Of a stretch of 60,000 nucleotides of DNA, positions 20,523 through 31,603 are shown in pieces. The notes below the pieces were generated by a model that saw nothing but the letters and a program-made list of their open reading frames with translations, was not told where the DNA came from and did not search any database. Position 1 is the first letter of the stretch. Every line of letters starts with the position of its first letter. Both the position numbers and the translations under genes were made by a program. Source of the stretch: Takakia lepidozioides (taxonomy: Eukaryota > Streptophyta > Takakiopsida > Takakiales > Takakiaceae); NCBI GenBank assembly GCA_030704615.1, contig CM060732.1:25670001-25730000 (forward strand), read 5' to 3'.

Positions 20523-22603
20523 CTTGACTGTGGATATGTTCTTTGTAACAACACTCAAGAACTGTCTGAAAATGAGAGGCTCGAGGAATTTTTTCTCTCT
20601 CCCTCTTTCCTTAAATGTTGCTAAGATTTTTAAAGACAACATTCAAGAATTGCTTGATCCCGTTATTCTGTTCATATTTTTTTCTAGAACAGAACGGGGA
20701 ATTGTATAACGGGATGACTCACTAGGATGACTCATGAGGGTGACTCAGTAGGGTTCACCCTAGAGGTCTTAACCTAAAGCTGCTGCCCTACATGGTTAGT
20801 ATGCTTGGCCACTCTTCTCATTTGGAAGAGCAGGCAAGAGCTGAAGGAGCTGACTACACTATGTCTACAAGCAAGGTATCCATTTAGACTCCTTCAACAC
20901 TGTGATGGGCTGCTTAGGATGGCCACACAAAAAGAGTTGATACTATGAGGAACTTACATAGACTTGACTAAGCTCTATTTTGAATCTAGGAATACTTTTG
21001 CAAAACCAAGGGCTTCTCCACTGCATCTTCTCTTTCTGACCCCCCGTGTCAAGTGGAATTTTATGGATCCAGTCTGGTACACAAAGATTCGGGTAGGAAA
21101 AGAACACTCTGGGAAGTTACACAGAGAGAATTACCAAGGACATTCCTGAACTAGCTGGAAAAGTTTTGACAAACAAAACTGGAAGAGGTACTGGAATTAC
21201 ACGGATGGAACAAACAATGGTTCCAACGCATTATGGAATGGAGCAAACGGGGCACATAGACCCAAAATCCTACCAATAGTAAGTTATCTCTATGTTGCTT
21301 CTAAAATGGTTCGTTAATGAGTTGTATGTACTTGAATCTATGCATTCATGATTCTAATTAGCTGTCTGTTTTGTGCTGCCCAGATACAATCAAATTCAAG
21401 ATGTTGATTAGCCGTGTTTGCCAATGCATAGTATCTGCGGAGGTTTTCGAAGGCAAACCACTTACATTTGAGAGAGCATTTGCAGATGAGAAAGCAAAGT
21501 ATGAAGAGATCTTTAGTGAGAGACTGCGTAGAGGGAGCAGGATCTTCCGATATCTCACATACTATTCAAACCACTCCATGTACTTCTGTATCCAGTGCCT
21601 ATCAGTCGTTCCGAGTCACTCCCCTTAGTTCCTAGTGAACTTCGGCATGAACCGGTGGCACCTACATTGGCATCAGCTACACTCCCTTCATCAGATCGGC
21701 AGTTGCTCTCAGAACATCTTCTGCACAAGAATTACAGCCTTGACTTGAATGCAGTACAAGAAGATGATGAATTTTGGAGCAGTGCAGAAGGTGAATCTGC
21801 AATTTCTACAGAAATGAAGAGACACCAACAGATCTTTAGATCACAAGTTCCGATGCAAATCTGTACGTGGTGTTGGGCAACGGTTTGCAAATATTGTGAA
21901 CAATGTCTTTGTAGTTGATCCTCAAGCTGCTGCTGAGATTTTTAAGAATCTGCAGAAGAAGGATTGAAGTGGCGTATGAGGATTCTTGTATACCATTCAG
22001 TTTTTGAATACTAGTTGTGTATCACTAGAAAGAAACCTTGTTGAGATACTAGACAAGCTACGTCATTTTGATGTTTACATTCAATTTTCACATTTGTGGT
22101 AATCCTATGGTAATGCCATTCAAGAATCCTTAACTTTGTGGCATCCACAATTTTGTTACCTGATTAGTGAGTAATTTTCACGTTATTGCCCTTGTCATAG
22201 GCCTGTCATAGCCTTTAAAAAAAAAAAAAAAACGCAATAGGGAACATAACCCAAATGGACGGTTGCTTGAAGGAAAGAAGAAAGCCCCTCAAAAGAAAAA
22301 GAAAAAAGCTCCTAAAAAGAAGTGATACCTTATAAAGAAATGATACAAAAGAAATGTCGACACCGCATATCTTGCAAAAATAAGAGAGTCGTCCAATCTG
22401 CAGAATGTTCCTCCCATTTGCATAATGTTCCTCCAATGTGAGCGGGAGTATTTCGAGGCATATTCCCAACAGGGAGGGATTTTGAATTTTTTTAAATTAA
22501 AAAAAGAAAATAAACAGGGGACAAAGGCCTTGACAAAATTTTATTAAGGAAGGTCAAAGTAGACCTTGAATCATATAGGAAAATTCTGGGCAGTTCTTTA
22601 CAG

Positions 22604-23185
22604 TACCATAGTGGGATAGCCGGTTAGGCAGAAATTAATTTGAAAATAAAGTGCCTAATCAAAATAAATTATTTTTGACAAGAGTGCCTAATTTAAGAAA
22701 ATTGTCTTCAAAGAGTACCTAATTTTCAAAATTTTCTCTAAAAGTGCATATGGTATACAAACTTGAATTTAAATTAGAAACAAATCTAAAATAGAAAAAC
22801 TAAAACTAAAAATGACATCCATTTAGAATGATATTAATTTAAAACGTCATCCATGGACTCCACCGGGATCCCTAAATGCCCCTGCAACGGCAAAGGAGCC
22901 CCCGGCCTGTTATCCACGCCCTGGGCCCATACTTTCGTGTAGGATACAGGCCCTCTAGGCCGGGCGAGTACCTGCTGGAGCGACTAAAAAACACGACTGC
23001 CTACATTTATGGCGTGAGTTAAGGCGGCGGCTATCCAAGTGGTCCCTCTGGAGCAAGGCAGTGTTGCCGCTGGGGGAGGTGAGTGTTGGAGGCCGCAGGA
23101 GGTTACCGATGCAGTGTTGTTTGGTGTACCCCCCTGGTGATGCTCTTAGGCAGGCAAGTGCCTAACCGGCTATCCCACTACGGTA
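22604..23185. mobile_element. Small TIR transposon (MITE-like), 582 bp
   Basis: The left end reads TACCATAGTGGGATAGCCGG then TTAGGCA. The right end, reverse-complemented, matches it at 26 of 27 positions (a single a/g difference). Both ends are bounded by TA, compatible with a TA target duplication (Tc1/mariner-like), although TACC...GGTA as the true terminus is also possible. The left half is AT-rich with repeated 'gtgcctaat', the right half GC-rich. No transposase is encoded. Confidence 0.75.
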
Positions 23186-23916
23186 TATTGTTTTGTAAAT
23201 GTTTGTAAATTTGTAATTAATGGTCAGATTCCTTCTACCTACCTTTTCGTCATTGGATGAACAGACGTTGGATGATGACCGTTGAAAAAGGGCTTGGATG
23301 AAACAGCTGGAGACAATCTATTTTTAAACTAAGTATTGTCTTATGTTAACAGCTAGTTTATCTCTAAATTAGAATGAAGTGACGTCCTATCTGGACAGAC
23401 ACCCCAATGGCATCCAGGTGACCAATCAGGGCTTGCCACTTGGTCGGATAAGATTGTGGGCCTTCGTTTATAAAAGGGATCAACACGACGCTTAAGGCGG
23501 CGGTGTACGTTTGGTGTGAAACCCTATTGTACCTGTGTGGGAGTTTTGGATGAAAAGGATGTGAGTGGGGATGTGCTGTTAGGCTGTGTGAGTGATTCTG
23601 TCTCCTCTGCGTTGGATCCTGCCTATCTCGCTAGCCTGCTTTACCGAGCATATATCCCCCTTATAGCTCAATACCCCGAGAGGAAGAGGAATAACGGGGT
23701 GGCCGTGAATCTGGCTTTACAACTGTCTAGAAAATAAGAAGGAAGGCCGGGAAAAACAAAAAAAATTGGTTGAACGTGAAGGCCCGGCCTAATAATAACA
23801 TTGCGAGAGTTGTTCAACGCAATCGAGCCCTTCCTCGCAAGCAGCCTCATTTTTGAACACAACAATCCGGGCATGTTGCAAGTCCAAGCCGTGAGGCGCA
23901 GGAGGCACAGTGTGTA
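23186..23916. other. 5' flank of the bL32 gene
   Basis: No other gene recognised. Includes the presumptive promoter and 5' UTR of the gene starting at 23917. An open frame at 23516-23737 has no known motif. Confidence 0.4.
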
Positions 23917-24177
23917 ATGGCGAGGACAGTGCGGCTGGCGGAGCGAGTGAGGTCCTTGCTCGTCAGCTCTGCCTCTCAATCTCGGGCATTTCATGGCCTG
24001 TCATGTGTTGTGCCAGAAGTCTCATTTTCGTTCTCTTCTTCACGGATAGTAGCACCGATCATGGAGTTTTTACATGTTGCGAATGCGTCCCCGCCCAACT
24101 TGGTTGGGGAGATGGAGCTCATGGCCGTTCCCAAGCGCAAAGTCTCTTTCTTTCTCCTCCCCCAGCCTCCCCCCGAG

Positions 24178-24233
<56 letters not shown>

Positions 24234-24744
24234 GGTTCAGGGGTTGCGGCAGAGTGTTGGACAAGTGTCTGCCAGCAGCCCCTGCCTGCATTAAGGGTTT
24301 ATTTGTCCTTAGGAAGTTTTGATAATGTGGGTTCGAGAAGCTGGACCGTAGGTTGTGATGTCGAATTGATCGCTCACCTAGTCCCATTGAGCTGGGACGC
24401 AGGTAACACCATCAAGGAAGGGCAAGCGAAATGGGCCGAAATTTTTGAGGGCCGCCCCTGTTGTGGCCAAGTGCAAGTACGAACCCCATCTCCCCCCACC
24501 AACTTTTTCAGAGAATGGGAATCGTCCATTTGTTGCCATTCTTAAGACAGGTTTAGCCAGGGTATTCTTGGTTGGAGAGTGTATCTAGCTTTTGGTCTTC
24601 AAGGGGTCTTGGTGGAATCTTGTGGAAGCTGTCGTTGCTGCATTTGCAGTTTTCATTTATCAGTTTTGTGTGATTGCTGCCAGGGCTTGTGGGCGTATCA
24701 AGCTTCCACAGTTCTATTGTTGCGATGGTCAAATCAAAGGATAG
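23917..24744 (+). CDS. Organellar (mitochondrial-type) ribosomal protein bL32, three exons, complete
   Basis: Exons 23917-24141, 24403-24476 and 24684-24744 join in phase to a 119-residue protein. Residues 1-65 form an Arg/Ser-rich, acid-poor leader (MARTVRLAERVRSLL) typical of mitochondrial targeting. The mature part opens with MAVPKRK|VTPSRKGKRNGPK, the bL32 signature (MAVPKRKxSxxRxGxRNxxK). The C-terminus is a zinc ribbon: Cys99-x2-Cys102, then IKLPQF and Cys112-Cys113, as in plant mitochondrial bL32 (CxxCGRVKLPHxYC). bL32 is a large-subunit protein near the exit side of the ribosome. Donors are gtctct (24142) and gtacga (24477); acceptors are gacgcag and ctgccag. Intron 1 contains a (CT)n microsatellite right after the weak donor. 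Chloroplast bL32 is usually plastid-encoded and lacks this leader. Confidence 0.85.
24179..24225. repeat. (CT)n microsatellite in intron 1 of bL32
   Basis: Pure ct tract beginning about 37 bases downstream of the exon 1 donor. Confidence 0.95.
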
Positions 24745-26567
24745 AAATCTATGGAGGAATGCAGATGCATGGACCCTGTGATTGCTCAGTAGCATGAAAA
24801 GCATCTCGATTTGAATTTTTTGCGGTATCGTGAGCAATCCGTTGCAAATTGCAGCTCTTGGGTGGTTGGATTCTAAGTATTATTGAACGAGACTAGAGAC
24901 TCTGTATGTGTCAGCAGTATTTCTTCTCTACCTCCATCTCTCTGTAAATTGGCAGGGTTGATTTCATCTGAGTAGTGGCTAGAGCAGTTTATTGGGAGGC
25001 GTTGGAAGTCCTCTCTCCGCTTATTCCAATATTTCCCCATAAGCACAGCTTGAAGAGTCCAGTGTCTCCCTCTCCTCCTTCCACAATGGCATCCATGTAA
25101 GTTCTTACTCTGCTAGTTGAAAAAATGTTTGGAAACTCCAGTCTATATTATGGACGTTAGGAGGTGGTCAGAAGTCAGAAGACAAACTGAAGACTGTTAG
25201 TCTACAGCTAAGAAGGCCTTATTGATGACAGAGATGCAGGGCCAGGCAAAAGCACTCGAAGAATCAGAGTGTACAGTATAGTTGGGAATCATGCAAGCAT
25301 CTGCACCAATTGTGGTGGCAGGGTTGGAAGAGAAACCCTTCATTCTTCCATCATCCATGATATGTTCTTAAATGCCATCATCAAAGTGAAGACAGCTTTT
25401 GGGTGGTCTCCACTTATGAAGAATTCCAAAGGACTGTAGTAGTCTACCTGAAGAAATATGGATGTCAGGATATCACTCGCAATGCTGGAAATTCAACCTT
25501 TGTCATGGGACAGGAGTCTATTGGTATTTTGGGTTGGGTGTTGGTGAGCGGTCTGACAGGTCCAAATGTTTGTAGAGATTGAATCCTGTGAACAACCTCT
25601 CTGGCTACAAACTTGCAAGGGATTGGTGGGAGGCTGTTGATGAAATCCTTGAATCGTCTTATTGAAGACATGTTCCAGAGTGAAAAACACAGACCAGCTC
25701 CCTTGCAGAGGGGTGATAACAGAACTGAGGGAAATCCAGATCTTTGAGGGTCACTCCAGACCATATTTTGAAGCAATGTTTGACATCAGATGTGGAATTG
25801 CTGCAAAGGATTGCGTTCCACTCAATTGTCATCCACAATGTCTACAAGCTTGCCTCATCTCTCTTGCGTCTTGGACATGATAAGGAACATCACATCACCT
25901 ACACTAGTTGAGGCTTGGCAGAATCTTGCAATTTGTGGGAACATAACATCACATCGCCTAGACAAGTTGAGTCTTGGCAGAAGCTTGCAATTTGTTGCTC
26001 ACACGGTTGCCTTGTGAAGTAAAGAGGATTGTCAAAGAGGCTTTTAAGTAGTTGTCCACTCATAAAGCTCAACAACACTTAGTGTCCGGATCATTCTCAA
26101 GGGAATAGGCTATCTAGTCTACTTAAGTATCCCCACAACCATTCATTACCAGGGAGATTGTCTGGAGAACCTTCAAACAAAGCTCTAAAATAAATCACAT
26201 AACTGATCAACGCACCAAATGAGATAAGTTCACAGAAAAAAAGGCCGACTTCCTAGTTAAAATCCATGTGAATTCAGAGTCCTAGGAAAAGAAACTCCAC
26301 ATCCACAGATTCTAGAAACAAAAACTACCAGCAGCAATACTCGATTATGCCCTCATTTCTCCACCAACTATGGAAAGCCTCTACTCCTACCACTGTTCCT
26401 ACCACTGAGCAGTCAGTGGATTGTAGAACACTACTTGTTTACTATGATGGCACACCATGCCCACAGTTCATCACAGACTGAACTAGGCAGTGGTAGCTGC
26501 AGGCTCATGAATTCCAGAGAAATACACGAGAAAAGGAACTGAACAAAATGAGAAAATACTACCACAA
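24745..26567. other. Intergenic region with a local tandem duplication
   Basis: Holds the bL32 3' UTR and no recognised gene. The segment at about 25884-25938 (aacatcacatcacctacact, gttgaggcttggcagaatcttgcaatttgtggg) is repeated imperfectly at about 25940-25998. A possible small start exon (atggcatccatg|gtaagt-like) at 25086 is too short to support. Confidence 0.45.
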
Positions 26568-29500
26568 CTACTGACCATCCTCGTCAGAACCCTTCAGATA
26601 AGATGCCTCTGACTCATCCCCTCCCTGCCCAGGTCCATCTCTCGGGTGCCCAAGAGAAGAAGAGACCCCTATATCTGATCCGCCGCCTCCACGCATTTCA
26701 CCTCGCAAACCCATGCTCATCTGGTTGCTGTCCCTGGGACCCCCAGGTTTTCCATACTCGGATAAAGCCCCTGATGACTGCGGACCATTGCCTCCCATAC
26801 CCGTATCGTTGGACAACACATGCATTCCACTGCTTCCTCCTGAAACCATGCCTTGTTGGCTAAGGAATGACTGCTGTGACATATGAGGTGAGTCTGGTTG
26901 GCTTTGTTGCAGGTACTGAGGTATCAAATTCCGGTGACCCATCATGAGTTGCTGCTGCTGCTGCTGCAAATACTGCTGCGCTGGTTGCATAGATGGTGCT
27001 GGGGCGGCCTGCATTATTCACTTCTGGCAATAGTTAAGTCAAGACTTAAACGAACAAACTGAAATGTCATCCTGCTTTTCTGATGTGCTTCCTTCAACCT
27101 GATCCTTCACTTTCATAATGGAGCCGATTTTGCGTGTGAGGAAAGTTGATGATTATGCCATAATGATGCCCCCATCTCCAGTGTAGAACAGTTCAAAGCT
27201 GACCCCAAATTTTACTTCATCGTGAAACATCACACTACAACATTTATTCATCTAAGCATCTTTTAGAGACAAGATATTCACTTGTCACTTAAAAACATCG
27301 GCCAACCTAATCAGTTTCCCCATAGCCCACCTTGTTCCTAACTATCCAGCTCAGTCTCCACAAAGAGTGGCAAACCAATTACAAACTAACAACATAAAGA
27401 TGAGTGAATTTCAAGGTATATTATTTGTGATATTCAGTTTGCTATTTCTTTCATAAACAATTCCAACCAACAGCTCAAGTACAAGCGCTGAAGACACTAA
27501 AGGTGCAGTGGTGACTTCATCAGTTGACATTGTCAAAACCTTTGAAACTCACTACAGTATCCTTGGCAGAATTCTAGGTCTAACAGTGAGGGGTCTTCTG
27601 CTGAATGGAGGGACACAGTTGGAAAAACTGTTCCTATGATTCAAAACAGCCCTGATGAACTGGAGTATATTTCAATGGCTTATAATGCTCCCATTAGTCC
27701 TTCTGAGATTGTGGAAGCAATTGAACATTTAAATGGATATAAAGCTGGTGGACCTGATGGTATTGTCAACGAGCTTATCAAGCACGGTGGCGATCCCATG
27801 ATAGAGGCCCTAGTTCTCCTCTTTAACCTTATCTGGAAGACTGAAATGATCCCCTTTCGCTGGTGACAGGGGGTCATTGCAATCTATACAAGAAGGGTGA
27901 CAGAGAAGAACCGGGGAACTACCGTGGCATCACGCTCCTCAATGCTGTTGGCAAGACATTCTGCAGAGTTATAAGTACTCGTCTCGAGGTTGATCTGGAG
28001 TCTAGAGGTTGTTTCCACGAAGGCCAAGCTGGCTTTCGGCGAAACAGGGGCTGTGTGGATCATATCTTCACTCTAAGCCAGATTATCCAGGGAAGGAAAA
28101 AAGAAGGGAAACCCACTTATGTTTTTTTCCTGGATGTCAAAAAGGCTTATGACACAGTGTGGAGAGATGGCCTATGGTTCCGCCTCTGGTCTTGTGGGAT
28201 CAAGGGAAAGATGTGGAGAGTTGTCCACAACTTGTATGCTCACACCAAAAGCTGTGTCACTGTTAACGGACAGAAGTCCAACTTCTTTGACATAGACCAA
28301 GGTGTAGCTCAAGGATGTACTCTCTCCCCTCTGCTCTTCAATGTTTTTATCAATCAACTCCTCGAGGATGTGGAAAGTGAGGGATTTGGGTTAAGGGTGG
28401 GTGATACCACCATACCAGCCCTTATGTTTGCGGATGACTTCGCAGGCATAGGGGAGACTCCAACCAATCTCCAGGAGTTGATTGATTGCGCGAAGAGATA
28501 CTTTGATCTTTGGGGGCTAGAGGCTAATGTCAGCAAATGTGCAGTGGTAGCATTCAACGACAGAGGAGAGGGAGGAAGTGATCTTAAGTGGCAGTGGGGT
28601 AGCCAAGAGATCCCGGTCCTCCCTTCCTACACTTACCTGGGCGTTGAGTTTTCCTCCAATTGTAATTGGGATGCACATATCCGGAAAGTTGTTCAAACTG
28701 GCAAGGGCAAAGCTCTGGGGCTCATTAAATTTTTCCACTGCAGAGGGGTCAACTCTGAGGTTAAGAAAACCATGCTTTGTCGCGTTATTAGACCTGCCTT
28801 GGAGTACGGATCTGCTATATGGGTTGATAACTCCAACCAGGCTAAGTCTCTAGAATCCATTCAAGTGGGGGTGCTTAAGGAGTGTATGTCAGCATGCTCC
28901 AAAACAGCCAATGTGGCTGTTCGGGGTGAGTTTGGCATTCTGTCCTTAAGCTCCCGACGAGATGAATTCAAGGTCAGATGGTGGGGTCAGCTGCAACATA
29001 TGCCCAACACCAGATATCGTAAGTTAATCGACTCTATATCTTGGAAACAGGACCGCCCTGTCAAACAGGCTGTCCTGGCAGAAGAGAGTAGAAGAGATTC
29101 TCAAGGACCTGGACCTGGATCCGCAAGTCTTGACCCTGCTGGATAAATCTGACTTAGAGGCTGTAGTGTCCTCAGCCATGTCTGTTGCCATGAGATTGTC
29201 TGATGAAAATGAAGTTAGGCAGAAAACTTCCCTGAACTTGTTTCCAGTCAGTGACATGGGGGAGGACATCTTGGATGACCTCAAGGGTCTACCCACTCTC
29301 GGCACTAGACTGAAATTTAAACTCAGGGCAGGAAGCCTACCTTTGAACAGCAAACAGAAGCAGAGAGGAAAGGGAGAGTGCAATTGCCCGCTGTGTGGGC
29401 AATCTGAAGACAGTATTCACTTTCTGATACACTGTCCGGGGTTCTCTCACCAAAGAGACGCTCTCTTCAATTCTATCAAGGGAATTGTGCCTGTACCCCT

Positions 29501-31603
29501 GTTTAACAACTTTGAAAGTCTCGAGGCTGAGCCAAAAGCCCAGGCCCTCCTGAGGCCTAGTTTTTGGGCAAATCACACACAGCAGATTGATGCTTGTGTG
29601 AAGGGATTTCTAGAGGATATCTGGAAAACCTGGATTAATTCTATATATGATGGTAAGTCACACTACAAACGTCAGCCCCTGACAGAGGTAGGTTCTGTCC
29701 CTTTTGTTCCCGCTCAAACTGGGCGCGGGGTCAATGGCCACAAGGCTACGGCAAACAATTTGTACCAACCCCATCGACAGAACACATGCATTGGTCAATC
29801 ATTTGAACAGCAGTCTGCTTCACAGAACTGTAGAGTCAGAGGGAAAAACCTGAGGTACACTTTGGGCTCCCTGTGGTTGTGCATCAGCTATGGCCGCTAG
29901 ATACATGAGATTCTGCTGCAGCTTTGCTTGATACCTGCAGGCATCATCACCTTCTTTTGAGATCCAATTATGAATGGCCAGCGATTGAAAAAACACTCTA
30001 TCACATCCATATCAAAGAACATGAGAGAAACCTACTGCATACCAATAAACAAGACCGAAAGGAAGACAATGTAATTATGCAGGATTACAGTCTTCCACTG
30101 GCCAGTCCACTTGTTGGTTTAGAAGCACAAGTTCCCTAGCTAGTCAATTACACACTCAACAAAACAGTTGGATCAAAACAGTTGAAGATTATTTTCCTAT
30201 AGATTGAGGGCCTCCACTGCATCTGTTTCTCTCTATACACCCACCCCTTCCTTCACAAATCACATAATGAGAAGCCCACCTACAGATTCCACGAGAAAAC
30301 CTCTACTGGATATGGTCAGCAAACAACATACGTTGCACACTCATTGAGCTTGCCAAGGTTTTGGTTGTCAAGAATAGCAAGAATAAGTTGCTTGTTCTCG
30401 TCCAAATACTGCACCCATCTCAACACCTCAGCCACATATTAACAGATCAACAGATCAGTGTTTTATTGGAGCAATTAAGCAGTGGAACACTTCTGACCCT
30501 AGGGTTTAGGGTTTTTATAAGCACGAATTTCCTGTGAAGGAAGGCTCAAGACTGATCAAGGACAAATAATTGTCATTCCCCTACAGCCTACATTGGGAAC
30601 TCAATGGTTGGCCAAATGATTGGCGCACCAACCGGGTAGTGCCACACTCGTCCATATGACCACTCCAAATGGAGGTCAGATGGAGGAGAGTCTTCAGACA
30701 CCAGCATTTAGAGATTAGAATGTAGCCAGGCAAGAGGGATGGAACACCATCTTCAAGGTACATGCATATATCTCCAGGAAGTGTTTTCAATGAATTTGTA
30801 AGAACCATTTTTTGGTCTTTTCTGGTCAGTATAGAGCCAGGAGACAACAAGAAGGCAACTTTCACGTGAATAGAGTCACTTCAATGGCTTTAAGGAAAAC
30901 AAGAGAAGCTAACGACGCGGCATGATGTATCCTTGAGAGGGGTGGTCATGCGGATTTGAACTGCCGCCGGTGCTGATTTCTGCTACCGCTGGAGGGTGTT
31001 TGCACATCGACTCCCTGGAATAAGCCAATGGAATGCCTGGACAGACCAAGTATGTATGGTGACCTCCCCCTTCTTAGGCACAAAAGATCTCCCGCTTCGG
31101 TGTCCAGACACTCGATTTGTCAAGTGTCAATACAAGCTCAGAGAGTCAAATGAGCCTCGGTGCTATGAGGTCTAATAAAAGGACATTGCATCACAAGAAT
31201 TACTAGAATTACGGGTAAGTAGACATTGTTAAGTATTTTTTCAAATAGGAGTATTTCACCTCGGCCAGAAGAAGATAAGAAAAAGGAGGAGAAGAAAGGG
31301 AGATACAAGTTCCTCAGTCATGGCAAGGACCAGTAAATTTTTTTCCACAGTCACGTGGTGCAGCCGCCAGACACTTCCACGCAAAGTATCCTATTCTGAA
31401 GAAACTACTTCGAGATTCCTTGGCTGTCGAGTTGTCAAATAAAACCTCAAGATAGCTCGAATGTCTGTGTGTGGGTATGTCTCTATCTGTGTGTGTGTGT
31501 CTTTCTGTCTCTCGCTCTCTGCATGCACAACAACGAGTACCTTTTGGATGAGTTCCGTGGTGATAGAAGTGCCGGCATAAGCCGCCATTTGCTGCTGCAT
31601 CAT
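26568..31603 (-). CDS. GIF: GRF-interacting factor (GIF/ANGUSTIFOLIA3, SS18-family) coactivator, four exons, complete
   Basis: Minus-strand exons 31603-31541, 30408-30332, 29934-29850 and 27008-26568 join in phase to 221 residues. The N-terminus is MMQQQMAAYAGTSITTELIQ then K|YLDENKQLILAILDNQN, LGKLNECA|TYQAKLQQNLMY and LAAIADAQPQ. That is the SNH (SSXT) domain, residues about 10-75, through which GIFs bind growth-regulating factors and recruit SWI/SNF chromatin remodellers in meristem growth. The remainder is Gln-rich (LQQQQQQLMMG) then Gly/Ser-rich, and ends ASYLKGSDEDG, close to the TLYLKSSDD end of flowering-plant GIFs. Length is normal for the family (about 190-230). Donors are gtactc, gtatgt and gttttt; acceptors are gtgcag, cctgcag and atgcag. 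Intron 3 hosts a plus-strand LINE. The start is the first of two adjacent ATGs. No frame damage is seen, so it is probably functional. Confidence 0.9.
27480..29759 (+). mobile_element. LINE family A (RT plus C-terminal zinc knuckle), 5'-truncated, antisense in GIF intron 3
   Basis: Begins within the RT region: KAGGPDGIVNELIKHGG (motif 0), GNYRGITLLNAVGK, GQAGFRRNRGCVDHI, FFLDVKKAYDTVWRDGLW and FADD (catalytic, at about 28427-28440). It then has the thumb region and a C-terminal C-x2-C...H-x4-C knuckle (CPLCGQSEDSIHFLIHC) at 29386-29440. The endonuclease part is absent. Frame breaks near 27866-27890 and about 29085 separate the three open parts (27636-27866, 27863-29146, 29130 onward). The right edge is set by the point where the copy at 58925-59468 diverges ('caaggctacggcaaacaat'). 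Orientation is opposite to GIF, and the insertion leaves both flanking splice sites intact. Confidence 0.9.
31461..31500. repeat. (GT)n-type simple repeat in GIF intron 1
   Basis: Interrupted tg repeats with ct-rich flanks, about 40 bases inside the first intron downstream of exon 1. Confidence 0.85.

Larger units (their letters stand above)
16990..21968 (+). pseudogene. Crypton-type tyrosine-recombinase-like (DUF3504-like) gene, rearranged and frameshifted
   Basis: Pieces of one protein family lie in order except for strand. Basic N-terminal region, 16994-17245 (KSVAKRNRLKRL). N-terminal recombinase-like region, 17260-17730 (TWRRFCGYPLD, LVEMLTVFILQLTKKDG). Middle region at 19244-19515, but on the MINUS strand. 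Catalytic region, 20990-21275: DPVWYTKIRVGK, then TGRGTGITRM and TGHIDPKSYQ, corresponding to the R, H and Y boxes of tyrosine recombinases. C-terminal tail, 21622-21967, ending in NLQKKD stop. This order matches the Crypton-derived domain of QRICH1/ZMYM-type proteins. Damage: a shift near 17245; an extra A in the A-run at 21098-21101 that breaks VGKNTL; a stop at the exon junction near 21272; a shift near 21838. It could be a dead Crypton or a pseudogene of a domesticated one. Confidence 0.6.

Noticed and set aside
20803-20880. PPR-like segment (MVSMLGHSSHLEEQ)
   Set aside because: One short similarity to a PPR E-region (MVDLLGRAGxLEEA) without neighbours; too weak to list.
27863-29146. A functional reverse transcriptase gene
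   Set aside because: 5' truncation, no endonuclease, and frameshifts at both ends of the longest open part. It lies in an intron of GIF.
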